In this document: positions 8,452 to 16,576 of the stretch, piece after piece
Layout of the letters: every line of letters starts with the position of its first letter
Numbering within the stretch: the stretch's first letter is position 1
Notes under the pieces: model-generated
Databases searched by the model: none
Told to the model about the DNA's origin: nothing
What the model saw: the letters and a program-made list of their open reading frames with translations, nothing else
Program-made: the position numbers and the translations under genes
Assembly (NCBI GenBank): GCA_963714035.1
Contig: OY970224.1
Location: 2,170,001-2,234,000 of the forward strand
Source of the DNA: DATFVB01 sp963714035
Lineage (GTDB): Bacteria; Acidobacteriota; Thermoanaerobaculia; UBA5066; DATFVB01
Length of the DNA stretch: 64,000 nt
Direction: 5' to 3'

Positions 8452-11400
8452 TCAGGGGACCGGAATCGGGTCGGCGCCCGCGCGGCGCAGGCGCTCGTTG
8501 AACGGCGGCAGCTCGCGGGCCAGGAGCTGATCCCCCGCCGCGACGACCTTCGCGACGAGCGCTCGATCGGCGTCGACCGCGCGGCGATCGTCGGGCGACG
8601 GCGCGCCGTCCGCGCTTTCGAGCGTGAACGCCAGCTTCGTCAGGACCGCGCCCGCGCCGGAGAAGCTCGAGAGGTCGAGGCCGCCGCCGGAAATCATCAT
8701 GAAATCGGAGGTTCCGGTGATCTTCGCGAGCCGCGCGGCGAGCTCGGCGCGGGCGCGCTCGTCGTCCCCCGACAGTTTCCCCGCCAGCCCGTCGACGGAC
8801 TTCCGGACCGCCGCGAGCCGCCGTTCCGACGAGGCGAACGCCATCCGCATCTTCTCCGCTTCGCGGGAGAGCGCGAACTGCGCGGAAAGGTCCGCGTCGG
8901 TCGCCCGGATCCGCGGATCGCGACGCACCTCGATCGCCCGTTCGGCCGACGCTCCTGCGGCGGTGATCCGCACGGTGTACCGCCCCGGCGGGACCCAGAG
9001 TCCCGTCTCGCGCGAATCCTCGTCGGGCGGCGCGAGGTCGGTGCGCGGCCCCGTGTGCAGGTTCCAGAAAAAACGGTGCATGCCCGCGGCGCCCGAGAGC
9101 GGCCGCGTCTCCTTCTCCCAGTCCGGCGTCACGACGAGCTTCGAGACGTCGGGCGCCTTCGCCGGATCCGAGCTCGAGAACTTCCGGACCATCTCGCCGC
9201 TCGCGTCGCGGATCTCCAGCGTCATCTCCGGCGCCGGAGAACCGAGCCAGTAGTCGAAGATCGCGCCCACGGGCGGATTTTCGGCGATCGCCTCGTCCTT
9301 CGGAACGGGCGTGCCCTGGAAGACGGCGGGATGAATGCGGAACGCGGGCTCGGGCGCGAGGAAGCGGAGCCGCTCGCGCGCGGCCTCGGCCGACGCCTCG
9401 CGGAGCGGAGACACGTCGTCGAGGATCCAGAAGGAGCGGCCGTGCGTCGCGATGACGACGTCGGCGCCGTGCACGTCGATGTCCCGCACGGAACAGTCGG
9501 GAAGGTTGAGCTGAAGCGGTTGCCAGCGATCTCCCGCGTCGAACGAGACGAACACTCCCTTCTCCGTTCCCGCGTAGAGGAGCCCGCGCCGGACCGGATC
9601 CTCGCGCACGACCTGGAGGAACGCGCCGTCCGGAATGCCGGCGACGGTTTCCGTCCAGGTCCGCCCGCCGTCCCGGCTGCGAAAAACGTGAGGCCGGAAG
9701 TCGTCGAGCCGGTGCCGGTCGATCGCGGCCCAGATCGTGTCCGCGTCGAACCGCGACGTCTCGAGGCCCGTCACCTTCGACCAGGGCGAGACCGCGGGCG
9801 GCGTGTCGTCGGCCCAGTGCGCGCCTTCGTCGGACGTTTTCCAGACGAGTCCGTCGTCCGTCCCGCACCAGACCTCCCGGTCGCGGAGGTACGAAGGCGC
9901 GATCGAGTAGACGACGCCCCTGCGCGGGCCGTTCACCGGCGAGTCGGCGGCGGTGACCGGATCGAGGTTCGACGGCACGCGCGGCGATTCGCGGGAGAGA
10001 TCCGGGCTGATCGGCGTCCACGTCGCGCCGCCGTCGGCCGTTCGAAAGACCCGCTGGTTCCCGTAATAGAGGACCGCCGGGTCCCGGCGCGAAAACACGA
10101 GGGGATTCGTCCAGGTGTGGCGATAGACGTCGGGATACGCGCGTCCGGGATCGACGTCCCGGAGCTGGAGCGTGTCGAGATCGAAGCGCGTCACGCCGGC
10201 GCCGAAAACGGCGCGCGGATCGGACGGATCGGGAGCGATCATCCCGTTCTCGTATCCGACCGCGACCGGCCGCCAGTCGAACATCGTGATCCCCTGCCAT
10301 TCGCTGCGCGAGGAAACCATCGCCGCGCCCGAGTCCTGCTGCGCGCCGTAAACGCGGTACGGGAACCGCGAGTCGGTCGCGACGTGGTAGAGCTGCGCGG
10401 TCGGCTGGTTGTACCAGGAGCTCCAGCTCGCCCCGCCGTCGGCGGTGACGATCGCCCCCTGATCGCAGCCCAGGATCATCCGGCGCGGGTCGGCGGGATC
10501 GATCCAGAGCTGATGGTAGTCGTCGCCGCCCGGCGATCCGCGGAAGGGGCGGAAAGTCTTCCCGGCGTCGTCGCTTCGGTACGTCGCCGTGTCGCAGACG
10601 TAAACGACGTCGGCGTTCTTCGGATCGACCGTGACGCCGCCGAAGTACCAGCCGCGGTTCCAGATCCGCTTGTCGTCGGAGACGCGCGTCCAGCCGGCGC
10701 CGCCGTCGTCCGAACGAAACAGACCGCCCTTCTTGGCGTCGACGATGGCGTACATCCGCCCGGGCTTCGATCGCGCGAACGCGACGCCGATCCGGCCGAG
10801 GCCCTCGGCAGGGAGGCCTTCGCCCGCCGGCTTCCACGTCCGGCCCGAATCGTCCGAACGCCAGAGCCCGGAACCGGGGCCGCTGGAGGGCGGATAGACG
10901 TTCCACGGCGGACGCCGCGTCTGCCAGAGCGCCGCGAAAACGGTATCGGGACGGCCCGGGTCGACCGCGACGTCGATCGCGCCGACGTCGTTGCCCCGGA
11001 AGAGCGCGCGCGTCCACGTCCGGCCGCCGTCGGCCGTGCGATAGACGCCCCGCGTCGCGTTCCCGGCGTAGGCATGCCCGAGCGCGGCGACGAACGCGAC
11101 GTTCGCGTCGCGGGGATCGACGGCGATCGCGCCGATCTGCTGCGAATCGTCGAGCCCCGCGTGCCGCCACGTCCTGCCGCCGTCTTCCGAGACGTAGACG
11201 CCGTTGCCGTACGAGATCTGCGAGCGCATGTCCGCCTCGCCGCTTCCGACGTAGATCGTCCGCGGGTTCGAAGGAGCGACCGCGATCGCGCCGATCGAGG
11301 CGACGGGCTGGCCGTCGAAGATCGGCGCCCACGTGCGGCCCGCGTTGGACGTTTCCCAGACGCCGCCGCCGACCGAGCCGAAATAGAAATGGTCGGGCTC

Positions 11401-11577
11401 GCCGGGAACCCCCGTGACCGCGAGAACACGCCCGCCGCGGAACGGCCCGATCAGCCGCCAGTGGAGACCGGAAAAGAGCGCCGGATCGACGGAGGGCGCC
11501 GCGGCGGGAGGCGCCGCGGAAGACCAGCCGGCGCAGACCGACAGAAGCAACCCGGCACACACGGATATCCGACGCAT
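8452..11577 (-). CDS. Large secreted BNR/sortilin-like propeller protein
   Basis: 1041 residues. A signal peptide (MRRISVCAGLLLSVCAGWSSA) is followed by about 700 residues of BNR/Asp-box repeats (SEDGGRTWR, TADGGRTWT, RSDDSGRTWK, RSRDGGRTWT, TADGGATWT) forming one or two beta-propellers of the VPS10/GH74-like kind. A C-terminal beta-sandwich-like part (FRIHPAVFQGTPVP, GAIFDYWL, PPGRYTVRI) and a helical end follow. Proteins of this plan are common in Acidobacteriota and are usually annotated as BNR-repeat glycosyl hydrolases without proof of activity. GGGAG sits just before the ATG. The neighbouring GH47 gene supports a role in glycan recognition or breakdown outside the cell. Confidence 0.88.
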   Translation of the reverse strand: MRRISVCAGLLLSVCAGWSSAAPPAAAPSVDPALFSGLHWRLIGPFRGGRVLAVTGVPGEPDHFYFGSVGGGVWETSNAGRTWAPIFDGQPVASIGAIAVAPSNPRTIYVGSGEADMRSQISYGNGVYVSEDGGRTWRHAGLDDSQQIGAIAVDPRDANVAFVAALGHAYAGNATRGVYRTADGGRTWTRALFRGNDVGAIDVAVDPGRPDTVFAALWQTRRPPWNVYPPSSGPGSGLWRSDDSGRTWKPAGEGLPAEGLGRIGVAFARSKPGRMYAIVDAKKGGLFRSDDGGAGWTRVSDDKRIWNRGWYFGGVTVDPKNADVVYVCDTATYRSDDAGKTFRPFRGSPGGDDYHQLWIDPADPRRMILGCDQGAIVTADGGASWSSWYNQPTAQLYHVATDSRFPYRVYGAQQDSGAAMVSSRSEWQGITMFDWRPVAVGYENGMIAPDPSDPRAVFGAGVTRFDLDTLQLRDVDPGRAYPDVYRHTWTNPLVFSRRDPAVLYYGNQRVFRTADGGATWTPISPDLSRESPRVPSNLDPVTAADSPVNGPRRGVVYSIAPSYLRDREVWCGTDDGLVWKTSDEGAHWADDTPPAVSPWSKVTGLETSRFDADTIWAAIDRHRLDDFRPHVFRSRDGGRTWTETVAGIPDGAFLQVVREDPVRRGLLYAGTEKGVFVSFDAGDRWQPLQLNLPDCSVRDIDVHGADVVIATHGRSFWILDDVSPLREASAEAARERLRFLAPEPAFRIHPAVFQGTPVPKDEAIAENPPVGAIFDYWLGSPAPEMTLEIRDASGEMVRKFSSSDPAKAPDVSKLVVTPDWEKETRPLSGAAGMHRFFWNLHTGPRTDLAPPDEDSRETGLWVPPGRYTVRITAAGASAERAIEVRRDPRIRATDADLSAQFALSREAEKMRMAFASSERRLAAVRKSVDGLAGKLSGDDERARAELAARLAKITGTSDFMMISGGGLDLSSFSGAGAVLTKLAFTLESADGAPSPDDRRAVDADRALVAKVVAAGDQLLARELPPFNERLRRAGADPIPVP

Positions 11578-11674
11578 TCGGCTCCCTTTCTCAGTCGGCG
11601 AATTGTAACGTGAGGAGGGCGTCCGCCGTCAGTTCGGATATCGTTGGCGCTCCGGCGATTTGCGTGGAGGTGAC

Positions 11675-12271
11675 ATGAAAACGCGGAATTTCAGGACGAT
11701 CCCCGGCGCGACGATGCTCGCCCTGCTCTCCATGGCATTCCTCGTGAGCTGCGCCTCGTCCCCGCCGGCATCGTCTCCGGCGGCGTCGTCCCCGCCGGCT
11801 TCGCCATCACCGGCGTCGCCGCAGCCCCCTCCGCCGGAGACATCCCCCGCTGCCGCCGTTTCCTCTTCCCCGGAGATCGTCGGGGAGTGGGGAATCCAGA
11901 TCAAGTTCTTCGAGCACCCGATCGACGGAACCCTTCGTTTCACGCGCGAAGGGAGGGCTCTCCTCGGATCGTTCACCGACGACGAGGGGAACCAGAGCGA
12001 GCTCGAGAAGCTTCACGTGGCGGAAGGGAAGATCTCCTGGGAGATGGACCGCAAAGACGGGCGGCTGTCGGTGAAGGGAACCATCGACGGCACGATCATG
12101 TCGGGGAAGATGAAGCTCCACCGGCCCCGCGACGAGGACGCCGGTTTCGGCGGTGGAGGAGCCCCGCCGGCGGGTTACGCCCGCCGCGCCGGGGAGTCGG
12201 ACACGTTCACGTTTACGGCCGTCAAACGCGCCCGGACGACGCCGGCTCCCGCTCCCCCTCCACCGCAGTAG
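11675..12271 (+). CDS. Lipoprotein with Ser/Pro-rich linker, unknown function
   Basis: 198 residues. Signal peptide with lipobox LVSC (Cys near residue 26), then a low-complexity Ser/Pro/Ala linker of about 35 residues encoded by imperfect repeats, then a compact beta-rich domain (EIVGEWGIQIKFFEHP, TLRFTREGRALLGSF, GKISWEMD, SVKGTIDGTIMSGKMKL) resembling the small lipocalin-like cassettes often attached to secreted acidobacterial proteins. The C-terminus is again Pro/Ala-rich. GGAGGT precedes the ATG by four bases. It is divergent from the BNR gene. I recognise no specific family. Confidence 0.75.
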   Translation: MKTRNFRTIPGATMLALLSMAFLVSCASSPPASSPAASSPPASPSPASPQPPPPETSPAAAVSSSPEIVGEWGIQIKFFEHPIDGTLRFTREGRALLGSFTDDEGNQSELEKLHVAEGKISWEMDRKDGRLSVKGTIDGTIMSGKMKLHRPRDEDAGFGGGGAPPAGYARRAGESDTFTFTAVKRARTTPAPAPPPPQ

Positions 12272-12335
12272 AGAGGCTCCGGCGGCAACGCCCTGCCGCA
12301 TCGATCGGTCATCGCTGAGGAGAGAAGCGTTCCCC

Positions 12336-12440
12336 GGTCCTCCCGAGGAACGACTTGTCCGGGGGTGCTCGGAGAGCGAGGGATCCCGGCAGGCCCCGGC
12401 GCGGATCCTTCGGTTCGTTCAGGACGACAGGAGTTTCACC
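12336..12440. repeat. Dispersed intergenic repeat fragment
   Basis: Shares phrases with the stretch at 5725-5770 (cccgaggaacg/cccgaggagcg followed by tcgtccg, tgctcggagagcg) and ends with a rearranged ggatccttcg...ttcaggacgaca like the arm of the elements at 13230-13280 and 22880-22940. A degraded member of the same repeat population lying between convergent genes. Confidence 0.55.
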
Positions 12441-12494
12441 CGGGATCCGCAGAGATCCTTCCCCGGGAGGAGATCGGCGATTGAAACGGGGCGA

Positions 12495-12857
12495 TTACTT
12501 TCTTCCGCCGACGCTCGCCTCGATGACCTCCGCGGGCTTCGACGGCGCCACGCACCGGTAGGCTTTCGCTTTCCAATCCTTGCTGACGGTCTGCCCGAGG
12601 TCCGCGTGCGCAATCACGAGCGTGTCGGCGCCGATCCCCTCGGCCCGGATCTTCAGCTGGTCGACGGGCTCCTCGCCGGCGCGGAAAGGAGCGAGCGCGA
12701 AGACCTCGCCGCGAAGCTTGCAGCCGCCGACAGAGCCCGTATCGGGGGCGATCGCGACGAGACGCGCTTCCGGCGTCATCACGAGCGGCCGGCAGGCCGA
12801 AACGACGGCCGCGATCACGATCAGGAGGGGCATCGAGCGTCTCACGCAAGTCGACAT
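12495..12857 (-). CDS. Small lipoprotein, DUF4156-like
   Basis: 120 residues. The N-terminus MSTCVRRSMPLLIVIAAVVSAC is a lipoprotein signal with Cys at residue 22. The mature part has the layout of the DUF4156 family: a short strand (ARLVAI), Gly-Gly-Cys-Lys, GEVFAL, then DTLVIAHADLGQTV and a second Cys in AYRCV. The two conserved Cys could form a disulfide. Function unknown. An internal ATG at residue 9 is an alternative start that would keep the lipobox. It is transcribed towards the previous lipoprotein gene (convergent). Confidence 0.65.
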   Translation of the reverse strand: MSTCVRRSMPLLIVIAAVVSACRPLVMTPEARLVAIAPDTGSVGGCKLRGEVFALAPFRAGEEPVDQLKIRAEGIGADTLVIAHADLGQTVSKDWKAKAYRCVAPSKPAEVIEASVGGRK

Positions 12858-13030
12858 TGCAACCGCACTGCCAAGTCACCGTCGGCCGTCGTGCGCGCTC
12901 CGCTGGAACACGCCGGCCTCCCACATCGCGGCTCGGGTAAACCCTCGACCGCTTCGGGGCCCCACCAGGACTTGAGAAGGAACCCAACTCGGCCGCGCGG
13001 CGCGCTTCCGTCGTGCCCACATTGGCCCCG

Positions 13031-13285
13031 GTCGGGCGCCGAAGCGGCCGAGCCGCACACGGCCACGAGCAAGCGAGTCGCAACGCTACTTCTCCCCGCG
13101 GGAGAAGGTGGCGGCCACAGCCGCCGGATGAGGGAAGAAGGCGAGCCGCGGAGGTCACATCGCGGAAAGTGTGCGCGCGAAACGCGCATCGCCATGCGCG
13201 CGGAGCGCCCTCTCCTGAGCGGAACGAAGGACCTGGCAACCAGGGCAGATCCTTCGTCGCTTCGCTCCTCAGGATGACATGCTCC
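13031..13285. repeat. Composite dispersed repeat A+B
   Basis: There is no gene between 12858 and 13355. Part A (13031-13173) aligns over about 143 bases with 40619-40762 at high identity and contains a CTTCTCC/GGAGAAG hairpin and a GGCGGC/GCCGCC hairpin. Part B (13160-13285) is the reverse complement of 22866-22995. B has two stem-loops: a perfect CGCGCAT/ATGCGCG hairpin (13183-13200, loop cgcc) and a long imperfect stem between gagcggaacgaagg and ccttcgtcgcttcgctc. The segment 12880-13030 has no gene and no clear repeat copy. Confidence 0.8.
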
Positions 13286-13298
13286 GGAGGAGCGCGCG

Positions 13299-13352
13299 GT
13301 GGGAGGCCGCAGCGTTCCAGCCGCGCAGCGGCGCGCGCGAGGCCGACGGTCC
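13299..13352. repeat. Dispersed hairpin repeat, family C
   Basis: A GGGAGGCCGCAGCGTTCC block followed by a CCGC-gca-GCGG hairpin and gcgcgcgaggccgacgg. Copies occur at 41946-41994 (direct) and 5648-5707 (inverted). The element ends just at the stop of the hemerythrin gene. Confidence 0.7.
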
Positions 13353-13355
13353 GGG

Positions 13356-13847
13356 TCAGACTTCCGCTTCGATCTCCTCGGCGGCTTCCGCTCGCATGCC
13401 GAGTTCCTGCATCAGATCGGACTTCAACGTCTGCATCCGTTCGGCGAGCTCGTCGAGCCTGTCGTCGCCGAGATCGTTCGCCTCCGCGAACATCTCGTCT
13501 TCCTCCTCCTCGATGTGGTGCTCGACGCTCTCCATGAGGACCTTCATCTTCGCGTCCTTGCGCGGATCGCCCTTCGGCAGCGACTCGATCTGGCCGATGA
13601 GCGTCCGGGCGATCTTGTGCTCCTCGAAGGCCTCGAGCGTGATCCCCTCCGCGTCTTCCGTGCGGATGCTCAGGAGGGCCGGGTAGAAGATCCGTTCCTC
13701 GATCTCGGCGTGCACCTCGAGCGCGGCGGCGATCCGGCCGAAGAGCCGCCGTTTCCCCCGCCGGTCCTCCGGAGCCAGGTCGCGGAATTCGTCGAACAGC
13801 TCCTTGACCCGGTCGTGGTCTTCCTTCAGAAGATCCATGGCATTCAT
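13356..13847 (-). CDS. Hemerythrin HHE-domain protein
   Basis: 163 residues, all helical. The hemerythrin-like cation-binding domain shows the expected His/Glu ligands: EDHDRVKELF, ALEVHAEIEERIFYPAL, AFEEHKIARTLI and VEHHIEEEEDEMF. Such proteins bind a di-iron centre and are linked to oxygen, nitric oxide or iron handling. The ATG at 13847 has AGGAGG six bases upstream. No partner gene is evident; the aminotransferase at 13933 is on the same strand, 85 bases upstream. The extension after residue 125 is a coiled, Glu-rich helix of unknown role. Confidence 0.9.
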   Translation of the reverse strand: MNAMDLLKEDHDRVKELFDEFRDLAPEDRRGKRRLFGRIAAALEVHAEIEERIFYPALLSIRTEDAEGITLEAFEEHKIARTLIGQIESLPKGDPRKDAKMKVLMESVEHHIEEEEDEMFAEANDLGDDRLDELAERMQTLKSDLMQELGMRAEAAEEIEAEV

Positions 13848-13932
13848 GCACCGCCTCCTCGCCGCGGTCGCCGTGCAAGCGTCGTACCGGCGGACCGCGG
13901 AAAGGGAGGACGTCCGGGTCGCGCCTTCCGGA

Positions 13933-15114
13933 TCAGAGGCTTCGACCGGGAAAACGGAGATCCCAGGCGGCGAGGCGCTCGGCCGCGGCCTCGAGCGTCT
14001 GGTCTTTCTTGGCGAAATTGAAGCGGAGCTTCGTCCGACCGCGCCCCTTTCGATAGAAGCTGGAACCGGGGACCGCGATCACGCCCACCCGGCGCGCGAG
14101 GAAATCGAGGAACTCCCAGTCGTCCTTCCAGCCGAGGGATTCGACGTCCGCCATCACGTAGTAGGCGCCCTCCGGAGGCGTGAACGCGAAGCCGGCTTTC
14201 GAAAGCGCACCGAGAAGTTTCTTCCGTCGCCGCGCGTACGTCGCGCGCATCGAGACGTAATACGCCTCGGGAAGAGCGAGCGCGGTGCGCCCCGCCTCCT
14301 GCTCGAGCGCCGGAGCGCAGACCGTGAGGTAGTCGTGGACCTTCCGGATCAGCGCGGTGAGAGGCGGCGCGGCGACCGCCCAGCCGACCCGCCAGCCGGT
14401 GACGGCGTAGCTCTTGCCGAGTCCGGAAAGCGTGACGGTCCGGTCGCGCATTCCGGGGACGGTCGCGAGACTCGCGTGCCGGTGACCGTCGAACCACAGA
14501 TGCTCGTAGATCTCGTCGACGACCGCGACCAGGCCGTGGCGCACGCACAGCGCCGCGATCCCCGCGAGCTCCGCTTCGCCGAACACCCGCCCCGAAGGAT
14601 TGCCCGGCGTGTTCAGCAGCAGGAGGCGGGTCTTCTTCCCGATCGCCGCGGCGAGCCGGTCGAGATCGAGCGCGAAATCGCGCGAAAGCGGCACGAAGCG
14701 CGGCGTGACGCCCGCGAGCGCGCAGGCGGGAACGTAGTTCTCGTACCAGGGCTCCAGGATCACGACCTCGTCTCCGGGCTCCGTGAGCGCGAATACGGAG
14801 GCGACGATCGCTTCCGAGACGCCGCACGTGACCGTGATCTCCCGGTCCGGGTCGGCGTCGAGGCCGTTGAAGCGCCGGTATTTTCCGGCGACGGCGGCGC
14901 GGAACTCCGGCGACCCCCACGTGAAGCTGTACTGGTGCGCGCCGGGCGACCGCATCGCGCGGCGGAGCGCCTCGACGAGCTCCGGCACGGGCTCGAAATC
15001 CGGAAGCCCCTGGGCGAGGTTCACGCCTCCGACCTCCGCTCCGAGGCGGGTCATCTCGCGGATCACCGACTCGATGAACGGGCGGGTGCGGCGCGAAAGG
15101 GGGCGGAGCCTCAC
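13933..15114 (-). CDS. PLP-dependent class I/II aminotransferase
   Basis: 393 residues, normal for fold-type I aminotransferases. Visible motifs: NLAQGLPDFEP at the N-terminus, NTPGNPSGRVF (substrate/PLP contact), VVDEIYEHLWF with the PLP-ring Asp, TLSGLGKSYAVTGWRVGW with the Schiff-base Lys, and a C-terminal RFNFAKK whose first Arg fits the carboxylate-binding Arg. The sequence resembles the kynurenine/methionine aminotransferase branch (YbdL/KAT-like), so likely substrates are aromatic amino acids, kynurenine or methionine, but specificity cannot be read here. It is divergent from the permease gene at 15221, which suggests amino-acid metabolism for both. Confidence 0.9.
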   Translation of the reverse strand: MRLRPLSRRTRPFIESVIREMTRLGAEVGGVNLAQGLPDFEPVPELVEALRRAMRSPGAHQYSFTWGSPEFRAAVAGKYRRFNGLDADPDREITVTCGVSEAIVASVFALTEPGDEVVILEPWYENYVPACALAGVTPRFVPLSRDFALDLDRLAAAIGKKTRLLLLNTPGNPSGRVFGEAELAGIAALCVRHGLVAVVDEIYEHLWFDGHRHASLATVPGMRDRTVTLSGLGKSYAVTGWRVGWAVAAPPLTALIRKVHDYLTVCAPALEQEAGRTALALPEAYYVSMRATYARRRKKLLGALSKAGFAFTPPEGAYYVMADVESLGWKDDWEFLDFLARRVGVIAVPGSSFYRKGRGRTKLRFNFAKKDQTLEAAAERLAAWDLRFPGRSL

Positions 15115-15220
15115 GCCTCCGATCGTATCCCGCCGGCCCGACGGAGCCGCGGCGCGCGACTCCGAACGACGCGGAAGCTATTTCCGGGACCGGACACTAG
15201 AATTCCCGCGAGCTCCAGCC

Positions 15221-16576
15221 ATGAAGAACGCACGAGAGGAAACTTCGCTTCGTCGGGCGCTGACCGGAGTCGAGTACTTCACCTTCGGCTTCGGGACGAT
15301 GATCGGCGTCGGCTGGCTCGTCCTGATCGACGACTGGCTCTCCCGCGGAGGACCCGCCGGCGCCGCGATCGCGTTCGCCGCGGGCGCTCTTCTCCTCGCT
15401 CCGATCGCGCGGACTTACGGCCGCCTCGTCGAGGCGATCCCGGACGCGGGCGCCGAGATCGCATACGCCGAGGGGGCCTTTCCCCGGAGCGTGGGCTTCG
15501 CGGCGGCGTGGACGATGGTCCTCGCCTACGCGATCGTCTGCCCGTGGGAAGCCGTCGCGGTCGGCAACCTCCTCGCGCGGGTCTTTCCGGCCCTCGATCG
15601 CTGGCCCCTCTACGCGATCGCCGGAAAGACCGTTTACGCTCCCCGTCTCGCCGCCGGCCTCCTGCTCACCGGGGGAGTCGCCGCGATGAACGTCCGCGGA
15701 ATCCGGGCGAGCGCGCGCCTCCAGAACGCCGCGACGTTCGGGCTCCTGGCGATCTTCGCGCTCTTCACCGCCCTCGGGTTCGCTCGCGGGCATTCGGCGA
15801 ATGCGGCTCCCCTCTTCGCGCGGCCGGGCGGGGCGGGAGCCGCGCTCTCGATCCTCCTCGTCCTGCAGGTCGTGCCCTACTTCCTGACCGGCTTCGAATC
15901 GATCGGAAAGGAGTCGGAAGAAGCGCGAGAGGATTTCGATCCCCGCCACTTCCGGCGCGCGATCGCGGGAACGCTCGCGGCCGGCGCCGTCTTCTACGTC
16001 GGCGTGATCGGCGCGGTCTCGTTCGTCTTTCCCTGGCGGGATCTCGTCGCGGGACATCTCGGCACCGAGGCGGCGTTCCGCCGCGCGTTCGGCTCCGACG
16101 CGATCTCCCGCGCGATCGTGTTCGCGGCGTTCCTGTCCCTCGTGAAGATCTTCAACGGGACCTTCGTCGCTTCCACGCGGCTGCTCGTCGGGATCGGGCG
16201 CCGCGACCTGATCCATCCGGTCCTGGGGCGGATCGACCCCCGGCGAGGCGCCCCGATCGCCGCGATCGTCTTCACGGCGGTCTTCACGGCGGCCGCCTCG
16301 CTGTTCGGCGATGCCCTGCTCGTTCCGGTGACGGAGGTCGGCTCTCTCGCGGTCGGCGTCGGATGGGGGACGGCGTGCCTCGCCGCGGCGCGCCGACTTC
16401 CCGGCGACCGTGCCGTCGCCCTCGCCGGAGCGGCCGTCGCCGCCTGCATCGTCCTGATGAAGATCCTGCCTTTCGTGCCGGGCAGCTTCACGAAGGCGGA
16501 GTGGACCGCGCTCGCCGTCTGGACCGCGATCGGCGCGCTCTTCTGGTTCGCGCGGCCGCGCGGGAGGGCCGCGTGA
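15221..16576 (+). CDS. APC-superfamily amino acid permease
   Basis: 451 residues with about 12 hydrophobic segments. The first helix carries the APC signature (YFTFGFGTMIGVGWLVL), followed by GPAGAAIAFAAGALLL and EIAYAEGAFPRSVGF. FNGTFVASTRLLVGIGR and DLIHPVLGRIDPRRGAPIAAIV are typical of loop 8-9 and the PxxP-like region of APC transporters. It is predicted to be an inner-membrane amino acid/polyamine transporter. The ATG at 15221 begins a short cytoplasmic N-terminus. The stop overlaps the GTG of the next gene by four bases (GTGA), implying translational coupling with the membrane glycosyltransferase-like gene. It is divergent from an aminotransferase gene. Confidence 0.9.
   Translation: MKNAREETSLRRALTGVEYFTFGFGTMIGVGWLVLIDDWLSRGGPAGAAIAFAAGALLLAPIARTYGRLVEAIPDAGAEIAYAEGAFPRSVGFAAAWTMVLAYAIVCPWEAVAVGNLLARVFPALDRWPLYAIAGKTVYAPRLAAGLLLTGGVAAMNVRGIRASARLQNAATFGLLAIFALFTALGFARGHSANAAPLFARPGGAGAALSILLVLQVVPYFLTGFESIGKESEEAREDFDPRHFRRAIAGTLAAGAVFYVGVIGAVSFVFPWRDLVAGHLGTEAAFRRAFGSDAISRAIVFAAFLSLVKIFNGTFVASTRLLVGIGRRDLIHPVLGRIDPRRGAPIAAIVFTAVFTAAASLFGDALLVPVTEVGSLAVGVGWGTACLAAARRLPGDRAVALAGAAVAACIVLMKILPFVPGSFTKAEWTALAVWTAIGALFWFARPRGRAA

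Noticed and set aside
8435..11560. 1041-codon frame overlapping the BNR protein on the same strand
   Set aside because: Same length only because the third codon position rarely makes stops; the other frame has a signal peptide and BNR repeats, this one is Arg-rich noise.
12436..13878. 480-codon minus-strand frame over the repeat cluster
   Set aside because: Contains the peptide HVILRSEATKDL, a common artefact of translating the dispersed repeat, and overlaps the hemerythrin and lipoprotein genes out of frame.
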